From NCBI GenBank assembly GCA_964546645.1, contig CAZJKM010000076.1, forward strand, positions 1 through 12,495: a DNA stretch of 12,495 nt. Direction: 5' to 3'. The notes beneath the pieces are model-generated. The model saw only the letters and a list, made by a program, of their open reading frames with translations. It was not told the DNA's origin and did not search any database. The position numbers were made by a program, and so were the translations under genes. Shown one piece after another: positions 1-7,249 of the stretch (the stretch's first letter is position 1; the number at the start of each line of letters is the position of its first letter). This DNA is from A37T11 sp964546645. Its GTDB lineage: Bacteria > Bacteroidota > Bacteroidia > Sphingobacteriales > Sphingobacteriaceae.

Positions 1-37
1 TTCCAATTCATCAAATAGCGGACAAAAAAGTCTGCAC

Positions 38-66
38 TTGCTTTTATGTAAATTTTTATACATTTA
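38..66 (+). promoter_or_regulatory. Candidate promoter of aqpZ (-33 TTG, -7 TAcaTTTA)
   Basis: TTG at 38-40 is followed after 18 nt by TACATTTA at 59-66. That is one base off the Bacteroidetes -7 consensus TAnnTTTG and at near-normal spacing. Transcription would begin near 73, leaving a leader of about 25 nt before the ATG at 99. The surrounding region is very AT-rich, so chance similarity is possible. Confidence 0.4.
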
Positions 67-98
67 TACCATATTTTATAAACTTAAAATCAAATCAC

Positions 99-806
99 AT
101 GAAAGCAAGTAACTTTTCCAAGTTTACTGCAGAATTCATCGGTACACTGGTACTTGTACTGATGGGCTGCGGAAGCGCCGTCATTGCCGGCGCAAGCGGA
201 GAAACGGGCGTAGGCCTGTTAGGAATTTCTTTTGCGTTCGGTTTATCTGTTGTCGCCATGGCCTATGCCATCGGCCATATCTCGGGCTGTCACATCAATC
301 CGGCAATTTCCATCGGGATGGTGCTCGCCGGACGAATGAAGATCGGAGAAGCTGCCTACTACATCGTAGCACAAATAGCAGGTGCCATTGCTGGTGCCGC
401 CCTGCTGTGCACCATTGCTTCCGGGCGCGAAGGCTACGATGTCGCAACGAACGGGTTAGGCCAGAATGGTTATGCGGCACTCTCACCCCAGCAATACAGT
501 CTGACGGCCGGATTCCTGGCAGAGACCATCCTTACGTTTATCTTCCTGCTGGTCATCTTCGGCTCTACTTCTACGAAAAATATCCATGGGGGTTTTGCCG
601 GTCTTTCTATCGGCCTCAGTCTGGTGCTGATACACATTGTGGGTATACCGGTAACCGGCGTCTCCGTGAATCCTGCACGGAGTATTGGTCCGGGACTGTT
701 GGCAGGGGGCGAAGCAACCGCGCAGCTATGGCTGTTTATCCTTGCCCCATTACTTGGCGCGGCCCTCAGTGCCCTGGTATGGCGACACGTCCTGGAGCGG
801 GATTAG
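99..806 (+). CDS. aqpZ: Aquaporin Z-type water channel
   Basis: Inner-membrane MIP-family channel for rapid passive water flow. The 235-residue length and six hydrophobic segments match AqpZ. Both half-helix NPA signatures are present: N67-P68-A69 (in HINPAIS) and N191-P192-A193 (in VNPARS). By alignment to E. coli AqpZ (F43, H174, T183, R189), the aromatic/arginine selectivity filter is F47, H179, V188 and R194. A small filter with Phe, His and Arg indicates a water-selective aquaporin rather than a glycerol facilitator. Val replaces the usual Thr/Cys/Ala at the third position. The ATG at 99 begins the natural N-terminus (MKASNFSKFTAEFIGT), close to that of AqpZ proteins. The leader is A-rich without a clear Shine-Dalgarno, as is usual in Bacteroidota. 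It is monocistronic and convergent with the lipoprotein gene. Confidence 0.95.
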   Translation: MKASNFSKFTAEFIGTLVLVLMGCGSAVIAGASGETGVGLLGISFAFGLSVVAMAYAIGHISGCHINPAISIGMVLAGRMKIGEAAYYIVAQIAGAIAGAALLCTIASGREGYDVATNGLGQNGYAALSPQQYSLTAGFLAETILTFIFLLVIFGSTSTKNIHGGFAGLSIGLSLVLIHIVGIPVTGVSVNPARSIGPGLLAGGEATAQLWLFILAPLLGAALSALVWRHVLERD

Positions 807-821
807 ACACGGAGCCGGCCT

Positions 822-871
822 AAAAAAACAGCTTACCGCCGTCATCCATCGACGGATGATGGTGGTAAGCT
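822..871 (-). terminator. Strong intrinsic terminator of the lipoprotein gene, shared with aqpZ end
   Basis: An 18-bp stem runs between 830-847 and 854-871 (AGCTTACC...GGTAAGCT, two G-U type pairs) with a six-base loop. Seven A residues at 822-828 become a U-run when the minus strand is transcribed, so it is a classical rho-independent terminator for the gene at 893-1297. On the plus strand no U-run follows, but the hairpin lies 24 nt past the aqpZ stop and could still protect or end that mRNA. Confidence 0.85.
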
Positions 872-892
872 ATGTCTATCACCGAAACTTAC

Positions 893-1297
893 TTAATACA
901 GGTCAGACTCCGACAGAACAATCTTCGCCCAGATACTGCCTGACGGTCTCTCTAATGCCAGGTTATCTGCATCCGCACGCTGATAATCAATGGATATAAA
1001 ACCAACCCCATATTCAAAGCGGTAAGCAATCCCATCATATGTCGACGGTATGGGTTCATACAGATTATCTGTAAAACTCAGGTGTACATGTACCAGCCCC
1101 TGACTGTAATAATAGGCAGACAGCTGTGGCACATTGATATCGGCATACCATACCCGGCCGTTATCGGTTGTCCAATCGCCAGGCCTGATCTCCACCACAA
1201 TCGTCCGGCTGGGAACGGCTACTTCCGTTTTCTGGCAGGCCGAAAGCCCGGCCAGGGTAACCACCGCCAACATCATAAGTATCGTTTTCTTCATCAT
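893..1297 (-). CDS. Small Cys-anchored lipoprotein of unknown function
   Basis: Encodes 134 residues. The N-terminus is a type II signal peptide: MMKK, a hydrophobic core, then the lipobox LSAC with Cys21 as the lipidated residue. The mature part is about 114 residues, rich in Tyr, Ser and Asp with alternating hydrophobic residues, which suggests a beta-sandwich-like fold. Phrases such as VRPGDW-like 'RPGDW', 'DINVP', 'GLVHVHLSF' and 'YRFEYGVGFISIDYQ' resemble short uncharacterised Bacteroidetes lipoproteins with a VxVYxxF-type core (recalled resemblance, not searched). Q and K follow Cys21, with no acidic LES-type surface-export signal directly after it, so an inner-leaflet location is as likely as surface display. 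Two ATGs in tandem (1297 and 1294) could each start translation. It lies downstream of clpC but is separated from it by a terminator. I cannot assign a function. Confidence 0.8.
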   Translation of the reverse strand: MMKKTILMMLAVVTLAGLSACQKTEVAVPSRTIVVEIRPGDWTTDNGRVWYADINVPQLSAYYYSQGLVHVHLSFTDNLYEPIPSTYDGIAYRFEYGVGFISIDYQRADADNLALERPSGSIWAKIVLSESDLY

Positions 1298-1361
1298 TGT
1301 TTTCTTTTACTATTTACACAGGCACTTCCTTCACAAACCAGGCACTTAACCCACCGGGAAG

Positions 1362-1397
1362 AAAAAAGCGCCGCTACTGATATAACGACGCTTTTTT
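1362..1397 (-). terminator. Intrinsic terminator downstream of clpC
   Basis: The arms at 1362-1373 (AAAAAAGCGCCG) and 1386-1397 (CGACGCTTTTTT) pair with a single C/A mismatch around a 12-nt loop. Transcribed from the minus strand, the stem is followed by the U-rich complement of the 1362-1367 A-run, 22 nt after the clpC stop. The symmetrical A/T runs would also make it work in the plus direction, though no plus-strand gene ends here. Confidence 0.8.
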
Positions 1398-1418
1398 CCT
1401 GATACAGGTTGCATGTGC

Positions 1419-3989
1419 CTACTCGTCTTTTTTATCCTCTCCGCTCTTGGCCCCTTCCTTCGCCAGATCGGTTGGCTTGCCGGGTTTGGACTTCTCTTTC
1501 AGGCTATTCACCAGGATCTCCTTTTTCTCCTTGTCATAGTTCACCAGCAGGGTCTGCCCTTCGGCGACCTCGCCTTTCAGGATCTCTTCCGCAATCGGAT
1601 CTTCCAGATACTTCTGGATCGCACGCTTCAGCGGCCTGGCGCCGAAATTACTGTCGAAGCCTTTTTCAGCAATAAACTCTTTCGCTTCATCCGTCAGCTC
1701 AATGCCATAACCCAATCCGGTAATCCGGTTGAAAAGCGATTTCAGCTCAATATCGATAATCTTAAATATCTCTTCCTTCCCTAATGAATTGAAGACAATC
1801 ACGTCATCAACCCGGTTCAGGAACTCAGGCGCAAAGGCCTTCTTCAATGCATTCTCGATTACCGCCCGGGAGTGCGATTCCGCCTGGTCTGTTTTTGCCG
1901 CAGTCGTAAAGCCCACACCCTGTCCGAAATCCTTCAGTTGGCGTGCTCCGATATTGGAGGTCATGATCACGATCGTATTCCTGAAATCCACCCGTCTTCC
2001 CAGGCTATCTGTCAACTGACCTTCGTCCAGTACTTGCAAAAGCAGGTTAAACACGTCAGGATGTGCTTTTTCGATCTCGTCAAGCAATACAACCGAATAG
2101 GGCTTCCTGCGGACTTTCTCAGTCAGCTGTCCGCCCTCCTCATAGCCTACATATCCCGGAGGCGCACCTACCAGGCGTGATATAGCAAATTTTTCCATGT
2201 ATTCGCTCATATCGATCTGGATCAGCGAATCCTCACTATCAAACATAAAGCGGGTCAGTTCTTTTGCCAGTTCCGTTTTTCCGACACCGGTAGGTCCCAG
2301 GAAAATAAAGGAGCCGATCGGCTTTTTAGGGTCTTTCAGCCCGGCCCGGGTACGCTGTATTGCCTTGACCAACTTCTGCACCGCATCATCCTGACCAATA
2401 ATCCGTCCCTTCATAGCATCGGCCATACCCAGCAGCTTCTGGCTGTCCGTCTGCCCGACACGCTGTACCGGAATACCGGTCATCATGGAAACCACTTCTG
2501 CTACGTTATCCTCCGAGACGGTATACCGCCTGGTTTTGGTCTCTGCCTCCCAGACCGCCTTTTCACGTTCCAGCTCTTCCAGCAGCTTTTTCTCGGTATC
2601 ACGCAGTTTCGCAGCTTCTTCATATTTCTGGCTGCGGACCACCCGGTTTTTCTCGATTTTAATCTCCTCAACCTTCGCCTCAATATCAATGATGCTCTGC
2701 GGAACATGGATATTGGTGAGGTGTACCCGTGAGCCGGATTCATCCAGTGCGTCAATTGCCTTATCCGGCAGGAACCGGTCGGTAATATAGCGCATTGTCA
2801 GGTTGACACAGGCCTCAATCGCCTCCGGCGTATAGGTCACCGCGTGGTGTTCTTCGTATTTATCCTTGATACGGTTCAGGATTTCGATGGTCTCATCATG
2901 CGTGGCCGGTTCCACCATTACCTTCTGGAACCTCCGGTCAAGCGCACCATCCTTCTCAATATACTGGCGGTATTCATCCAGCGTTGTGGCACCAATGCAC
3001 TGGATCTCTCCACGGGCCAACGCAGGCTTAAACATATTGGACGCATCCAGTGATCCTGAAGCACCGCCGGCACCGACGATCGTGTGAATCTCGTCGATGA
3101 ACAGAATCACGTCACTTGATTTCTCCAACTCATTCATTACCGCTTTCATCCGCTCTTCAAACTGCCCGCGATACTTGGTACCTGCCACCAGCGAAGCCAG
3201 ATCCAGCGTCACCACCCGCTTATTGAACAACACCCTGGATACTTTACGCTGTACAATACGCAACGCAAGCCCTTCGGCAATCGCCGACTTCCCGACACCC
3301 GGTTCCCCGATCAGGATGGGGTTATTCTTTTTCCGGCGCGACAGGATCTGCGATACCCGTTCGATTTCTTTTTCCCGGCCAACGATCGGATCCAGCCTGC
3401 CTTCTTCAGCAGCCTTGGTCAGGTCTCTCCCGAAATTATCCAGCACCGGGGTTTTTGATTTAATATCCGATACTTTTTTGGGCTGTGTGAACTGGTCCTC
3501 TTCCCGGTAGTCGTCATCCCCGGCCGCATGTCCCGCAGCCTGGTCACTGATTTCCGTTTTGTTTTGCTCCACTTCCGCTTTGAAAATATCGTAGTTGATA
3601 TTGTATTGCTGCAGAATCTGTGAAGCGATATTATCTTCATCCCGCAGGATCGACAACAGCAGGTGTTCGGTGCCGATCACATCGCTTTTAAATATCTTAG
3701 CCTCCAGGTAGGTAATTTTCAGCACCTTCTCGGCCTGTTTGGTTAATGGTATATTACCAAGATTCGCTGCGTTCACCCCTGTTCCCTTTACAGCATCCTC
3801 AATGGAACGGCGCAAACCGGCGATATCAATACCCGCCATTTTCAGGATTTTGATGGCCAGACCATCCCCTTCCCGTATCAGTCCGAGCAAGAGATGTTCC
3901 GTACCTATATAGTCGTGCCGAAGACGAAGCGCTTCCTCCCTGCTGTAGGAAATCACGTCTTTTACCCGTGGCGAAAATTTTGCTTCCAT
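1419..3989 (-). CDS. clpC: ClpC, AAA+ unfoldase subunit of the ClpCP protease
   Basis: Cytoplasmic hexameric ATPase that unfolds proteins and feeds them to ClpP. The 856 residues hold the full ClpC plan. Two Clp_N repeats span about 1-150, beginning FSPRVKDVISYSREEA. D1 ATPase: Walker A GEPGVGKS at 228-235 and Walker B ILFIDE at 295-300. A UVR-containing middle segment lies at about 440-475 (KIEKNRVVRSQKYEEAAKLRD), characteristic of ClpC rather than ClpB or ClpA. D2: Walker A GPTGVGKT at 565-572, Walker B VVLLDE at 633-638 and sensor-2 region NFGARPLKRA near 781-790. VGF at 692-694 is the ClpP-docking loop, so this is a protease partner and not a stand-alone disaggregase. The tail from about 830 is a charged Lys/Glu/Asp/Gly extension, probably disordered. 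AGAAAGG lies just upstream of the ATG. There is no ctsR or mcsAB neighbour, as expected outside Firmicutes. Confidence 0.97.
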   Translation of the reverse strand: MEAKFSPRVKDVISYSREEALRLRHDYIGTEHLLLGLIREGDGLAIKILKMAGIDIAGLRRSIEDAVKGTGVNAANLGNIPLTKQAEKVLKITYLEAKIFKSDVIGTEHLLLSILRDEDNIASQILQQYNINYDIFKAEVEQNKTEISDQAAGHAAGDDDYREEDQFTQPKKVSDIKSKTPVLDNFGRDLTKAAEEGRLDPIVGREKEIERVSQILSRRKKNNPILIGEPGVGKSAIAEGLALRIVQRKVSRVLFNKRVVTLDLASLVAGTKYRGQFEERMKAVMNELEKSSDVILFIDEIHTIVGAGGASGSLDASNMFKPALARGEIQCIGATTLDEYRQYIEKDGALDRRFQKVMVEPATHDETIEILNRIKDKYEEHHAVTYTPEAIEACVNLTMRYITDRFLPDKAIDALDESGSRVHLTNIHVPQSIIDIEAKVEEIKIEKNRVVRSQKYEEAAKLRDTEKKLLEELEREKAVWEAETKTRRYTVSEDNVAEVVSMMTGIPVQRVGQTDSQKLLGMADAMKGRIIGQDDAVQKLVKAIQRTRAGLKDPKKPIGSFIFLGPTGVGKTELAKELTRFMFDSEDSLIQIDMSEYMEKFAISRLVGAPPGYVGYEEGGQLTEKVRRKPYSVVLLDEIEKAHPDVFNLLLQVLDEGQLTDSLGRRVDFRNTIVIMTSNIGARQLKDFGQGVGFTTAAKTDQAESHSRAVIENALKKAFAPEFLNRVDDVIVFNSLGKEEIFKIIDIELKSLFNRITGLGYGIELTDEAKEFIAEKGFDSNFGARPLKRAIQKYLEDPIAEEILKGEVAEGQTLLVNYDKEKKEILVNSLKEKSKPGKPTDLAKEGAKSGEDKKDE

Positions 3990-4124
3990 ATCTAGTACCT
4001 TTCTTTTTTGGACGCCCTAAATGTATAAAATTATCATCAGGAAATAAATTTTGTGTGTTTTATTTATCACTAAAAATCTACACTCCCATATGCCTTTTTC
4101 CCACTGCATTCAGAACGCGCTTTA

Positions 4125-4132
4125 CAAAGCTA
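4125..4132 (-). promoter_or_regulatory. Candidate -7 box of the clpC promoter (TAGCTTTG)
   Basis: Read on the minus strand, 4132-4125 is TAGCTTTG, an exact TAnnTTTG match. It would give a leader of roughly 130 nt before the clpC ATG. I see no TTG -33 box at the expected 19-21 nt spacing, so support is limited to the -7 octamer. The identical octamer precedes pafA. Confidence 0.35.
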
Positions 4133-4162
4133 ATCAACAATTACGCCATTTCCATTAAAAAA

Positions 4163-4193
4163 TGTTGCAACAGCCTTTGATACCTTAAAGGTA
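4163..4193. promoter_or_regulatory. Two short palindromes in the clpC/ettA divergent region
   Basis: TGTTGCAACA at 4163-4172 is a perfect 10-bp palindrome. TACCTTAAAGGTA at 4181-4193 is a perfect 6-bp inverted repeat around one central A. They are 8 nt apart, between the candidate clpC -7 box and the ettA start. The location would suit an operator acting on either gene, but no regulator can be named and short palindromes arise by chance. Confidence 0.25.
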
Positions 4194-4215
4194 CCTGTTT
4201 CTGACGAATAATACT

Positions 4216-4223
4216 CATATTTG
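4216..4223 (+). promoter_or_regulatory. Weak candidate -7 box of ettA (CAtaTTTG)
   Basis: 4216-4223 differs from TAnnTTTG at one base and has CTG rather than TTG at 4195-4197 (18-nt spacing). It would start transcription near 4230, about 20 nt before the ATG at 4248. The end of this box overlaps the in-frame TTG at 4221, which makes that TTG unlikely as a start codon. Confidence 0.3.
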
Positions 4224-4247
4224 CACAAATTTTTTACAACAGCAACC

Positions 4248-5930
4248 ATGTCAGACGAGAAGATCATTTTTTCGATGGCCGGCGTAAACAAAGTTTACCC
4301 CCCTCAGAAACAAGTCCTTAAAAACATTTACCTGTCTTTCTTTTACGGGGCAAAGATCGGTGTCATCGGACTGAATGGTTCCGGCAAATCATCCTTGCTG
4401 CGCATTATAGCCGGTATTGACCCGTCGTACCAGGGTGAAGTCGTCTTTTCACCGGGCTATACCGTCGGCTACCTGCCCCAGGAACCGCAGCTGGATCCCG
4501 ATAAAACCGTGCGGGAGATAGTGGAAGAAGGTGTGGCCGAAATAACCTCTGTACTAAAGGAATACGAAGAGATAAACGAAAAATTCGGGTTGCCGGAGGT
4601 CTATGAAAACCCGGACGAAATGGATAAGCTGCTGGCCCGACAGGGTGAGTTACAGGATAAGATCGATGCCAGTAACGCTTGGGAACTGGATAATAAACTG
4701 GATAGGGCCATGGATGCACTGCGAACTCCCGACTCCGATACAAAAATTGCCAATCTGTCAGGAGGTGAACGCAGAAGAGTGGCATTATGTCGCTTATTGC
4801 TACAGGAGCCGGACGTATTGTTGCTGGATGAACCCACCAACCACCTGGATGCGGAATCGATCGACTGGCTGGAACAGCATTTACAGCAATACAAAGGTAC
4901 CGTTATTGCCGTAACACACGACCGTTATTTCCTTGACAATGTAGCCGGATGGATCCTGGAACTGGATCGTGGGGAAGGCATTCCGTGGAAAGGCAATTAT
5001 TCGTCCTGGCTGGATCAGAAAGCTAAACGTCTGGCACAGGAAGAAAAAACAGAAAGCAAACGGCAGAAAACGCTGGAACGCGAGTTGGAATGGGCACGCA
5101 TGGCACCGAAGGCACGGCATGCCAAATCCAAAGCACGGCTGGCCAATTACGAAAAGCTGGCTTCCGAAGAAACCCGTGAACGCGAAGAAAAGCTGGAGCT
5201 GTTTATCCCTCCCGGTCCGCGCCTCGGCAATGTGGTCATTGAAGCCACGAATGTGACAAAAGCCTATGGCGATAAGATCTTGTTTGAGAACCTGAGCTTT
5301 TCCCTGCCGCCGGCAGGCATCGTAGGTATCATTGGTCCGAACGGAGCCGGAAAGACGACACTGTTCCGGCTGATTACCGGTCAGGAACAGCCCGATAACG
5401 GTACCTTCCGTGTAGGGGAGACAGTGGTATTAGGCTATGTGGATCAGCTGCATGATGACCTCAGCCCTAACCTGTCCGTCTGGGAAAACATTACCGGCGG
5501 CCATGACAATATCGTGCTGGGCAACCGTACCATCAACTCACGGGCGTACGTATCCAAATTTAATTTCAACGGCGCGGACCAGCAGAAAAAAGTAGGTGCT
5601 TTGTCGGGCGGCGAGCGCAACCGCGTGCACCTGGCTATCACCCTGAAAAAAGCATCCAATGTGTTGCTGCTCGATGAACCGACCAATGACATTGACGTGA
5701 ACACACTCCGTGCCCTGGAGGAAGGCCTGGAAAACTTTGGTGGCTGCGCGGTGATTATTTCCCACGATCGCTGGTTTCTGGACCGGATCTGTACCCACAT
5801 CCTGGCGTTTGAAGGCGATTCACAGGTTTATTTTTTTGAGGGGAATTACAGCGAATACGAGGAGAACCGGAAAAAACGCCTGGGAGACAGCGGTCCAAAG
5901 CGCATCAGGTATAAAAAGCTGCACGGATAA
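4248..5930 (+). CDS. ettA: EttA, ABC-F energy-dependent translational throttle
   Basis: Soluble ABC-F ATPase that binds the ribosomal E site and gates the first elongation steps according to ATP/ADP. From the ATG at 4248 it has 560 residues (E. coli EttA: 555). Domain 1: Walker A GLNGSGKS 41-48, signature LSGGE 170-174, Walker B with E195, switch H224. An inserted arm helix pair lies at about 90-140. The P-site tRNA-interaction motif linker is at about 240-320, with the EttA-typical 'GNYSSWLDQK' and 'ELEWARMAPKARHAKSKAR'. Domain 2: Walker A GPNGAGKT 363-370, signature LSGGE 452-456, Walker B with E477, switch H506. There are no membrane segments. The ending KRIRYKKLHG matches the EttA C-terminus (KRIKYKR in E. 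coli), which separates it from Uup and YheS. The frame is open upstream to a TTG at 4221, but ATG 4248 gives the family N-terminus. Confidence 0.95.
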   Translation: MSDEKIIFSMAGVNKVYPPQKQVLKNIYLSFFYGAKIGVIGLNGSGKSSLLRIIAGIDPSYQGEVVFSPGYTVGYLPQEPQLDPDKTVREIVEEGVAEITSVLKEYEEINEKFGLPEVYENPDEMDKLLARQGELQDKIDASNAWELDNKLDRAMDALRTPDSDTKIANLSGGERRRVALCRLLLQEPDVLLLDEPTNHLDAESIDWLEQHLQQYKGTVIAVTHDRYFLDNVAGWILELDRGEGIPWKGNYSSWLDQKAKRLAQEEKTESKRQKTLERELEWARMAPKARHAKSKARLANYEKLASEETREREEKLELFIPPGPRLGNVVIEATNVTKAYGDKILFENLSFSLPPAGIVGIIGPNGAGKTTLFRLITGQEQPDNGTFRVGETVVLGYVDQLHDDLSPNLSVWENITGGHDNIVLGNRTINSRAYVSKFNFNGADQQKKVGALSGGERNRVHLAITLKKASNVLLLDEPTNDIDVNTLRALEEGLENFGGCAVIISHDRWFLDRICTHILAFEGDSQVYFFEGNYSEYEENRKKRLGDSGPKRIRYKKLHG

Positions 5931-5941
5931 CGAAAGGGCGC

Positions 5942-6160
5942 ATGAATCGTTCCCTCCTGCACCAGCCTATTGCCGACCTGCCGGTCAGCAGTTCATTCCG
6001 CGACGAATGCCTGCGGCTCGGCTTCCATACACTGAAAGAAATAACAGACGCCGGCTGGCATAATTTACTGCAACGGAAAGACTTCAGTTACGTGTGGCTT
6101 GACGAGCTCGTACAGGTGCTGCAGCAATATGAACTGCTGCATTTACTGGGCAAGCCATAG
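5942..6160 (+). CDS. Small RNA polymerase alpha-CTD-like (helix-hairpin-helix) protein
   Basis: Encodes 72 residues starting 11 nt after the ettA stop. GAAAGG lies just upstream of the ATG, so it is very likely co-transcribed and translated. The sequence lines up by eye with the C-terminal domain of bacterial RNA polymerase alpha. 'LLHQPIADLPV' (5-15) matches LLRPVDDLEL, C23-L24 matches the NCL helix, and 'GFHTLKEITDAG' (27-38) matches the IHYIGDLVQRT segment. 'NLLQ' and 'LDELVQVLQQYELL' (53-66) match ELL and the terminal EIKDVL..GL helix. The main E. coli DNA-contact positions appear changed: R265 and N268 fall on Ser and Glu, and the GKKSL turn reads S-Y-V-W-L. So it keeps the fold but perhaps not DNA binding. 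There is no signal peptide, so it is cytoplasmic. Function is unknown; involvement with EttA or transcription is inference. Confidence 0.75.
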   Translation: MNRSLLHQPIADLPVSSSFRDECLRLGFHTLKEITDAGWHNLLQRKDFSYVWLDELVQVLQQYELLHLLGKP

Positions 6161-6265
6161 TACCACCGCTCCGGTTCAATAGACTTCGACAAGGTATTCC
6201 CGCTTTAGGCTGAATCTTTTGGACGGGCTGGCAGCGCCGCTTAAAGGCCTGATGGTACCGACGGA

Positions 6266-6296
6266 TTGGAAAAGAGGGAAATAAATCTTAAGTTTG
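6266..6296 (+). promoter_or_regulatory. Near-ideal Bacteroidetes promoter of the pirin gene
   Basis: TTG at 6266-6268, a 20-nt spacer, then TAAGTTTG at 6289-6296, an exact TAnnTTTG. Transcription should start near 6303, giving a leader of about 35-40 nt to the ATG at 6341. The -33 TTG is itself an in-frame potential start codon of the pirin frame, but it lies upstream of the predicted transcript start. Confidence 0.7.
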
Positions 6297-6340
6297 ACCG
6301 GCTGTTCCACATACCGGGCACAGCTCAGAAAACCCGCATC

Positions 6341-7249
6341 ATGTCAAACGTAGGAATGATCATTGAAGAAAGACCGGCTGATATCGGTAATTTCCTGGTC
6401 GGCCGCTTATTACCTTTCCGTAATAAACGGATGGTTGGTCCGTATATCTTCATCGACCATATGGGCCCGGCTTCATTAAATGATCACCAGCACATCGATG
6501 TCCCTCCGCACCCGCACATCGGGTTATCCACCCTCACGTATCTTTTTGAAGGGAGCATCCTGCATCGTGACAGCCTGGGGACGGAGATCGAGATCCGGCC
6601 GGGTGCCGTGAACTGGATGACGGCAGGACAGGGCATTGTACATTCTGAGCGGACACCAGACTACCTGCGGAAATCAGATAAACGGCTCCACGGCCTCCAG
6701 ATATGGGTAGCCCTGCCACTGGATAAGGAGGATATGGCCCCTGAGTTTTTCCACATTGAAGCGAAAGATATACCGTATTGGGAAGAGGGTGAGGTAACCT
6801 ACCGGCTGATAGCCGGACACGCTTTCGGCAGGCGGTCGCCCGTACCGGTTTACAGTGATCAGTTTTTTCTGGAAATACACAGCACCGGCAAACAAATAGT
6901 AAACATCGGCGATCAGTTGTTCGGCGAGGCAGGAATGTACATCCTGAACGGAAGTATTGAAAGTGACGGCCACTCCTACGGCCCAAAACAGATCCTGGTA
7001 GCAAAAGAAGCCTCCTTATGTTCTTTTACGATCAACGCAGACACCACCATCTACATCTTCGGTGGAACACCGTTTCCGGAGGAACGCTTTATTTACTGGA
7101 ACTTTGTGGCCGGAAGCCTGGAAAAGATTGACGCCGCAAAGGCGAAATGGCTTCGCCAGGAGTTTGATCCGGTACCCGGAGAAACGGAATTTGTTCCACT
7201 GCCGGTGCAACCTGACAAACCGGCCGGGACCGGCAACAAACCGGTTTAA
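6341..7249 (+). CDS. Pirin family bicupin protein
   Basis: Cytoplasmic two-cupin protein of the pirin family; members are Fe(II) proteins, some with quercetin 2,3-dioxygenase activity, and the physiological role is often unknown. From the ATG at 6341 it has 302 residues. The N-terminal cupin carries the metal ligands H57 and H59 (PPHPHIG) and H101 and E103 (GIVHSERTP), nearly the same numbering as human pirin (H56, H58, H101, E103). The signatures 'DHMGP' (39-43), 'FEGSILHRDSLG' and 'GLQIWVALP' are typical. The second cupin is in the C-terminal half and ends in a Pro/Gly-rich tail (KPAGTGNKPV). The frame is open upstream to 6266, but a strong promoter overlaps that stretch and pirins begin near MSNVGMIIEERPADIG, so 6341 is preferred; ATG 6356 is an alternative. 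The end overlaps the convergent glycosidase gene by 4 nt. Confidence 0.9.
   Translation: MSNVGMIIEERPADIGNFLVGRLLPFRNKRMVGPYIFIDHMGPASLNDHQHIDVPPHPHIGLSTLTYLFEGSILHRDSLGTEIEIRPGAVNWMTAGQGIVHSERTPDYLRKSDKRLHGLQIWVALPLDKEDMAPEFFHIEAKDIPYWEEGEVTYRLIAGHAFGRRSPVPVYSDQFFLEIHSTGKQIVNIGDQLFGEAGMYILNGSIESDGHSYGPKQILVAKEASLCSFTINADTTIYIFGGTPFPEERFIYWNFVAGSLEKIDAAKAKWLRQEFDPVPGETEFVPLPVQPDKPAGTGNKPV

Noticed and set aside
407..999. Overlapping plus-strand frames within and after aqpZ
   Set aside because: Out-of-frame shadows of aqpZ; the later one runs through the terminator hairpin and the lipoprotein gene.
1409..3510. Several 60-140 codon plus-strand frames across clpC
   Set aside because: They are antisense shadows of a highly conserved gene, rich in Ser/Arg and without ribosome-binding sites or recognisable domains.
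4221..4247. TTG start extending EttA by nine residues (MHKFFTTAT)
   Set aside because: The ATG at 4248 matches the family N-terminus, and the TTG overlaps a candidate -7 box.
6266..6340. TTG start extending the pirin by 25 residues
   Set aside because: This TTG is the -33 element of a near-ideal promoter; the predicted transcript starts downstream of it.
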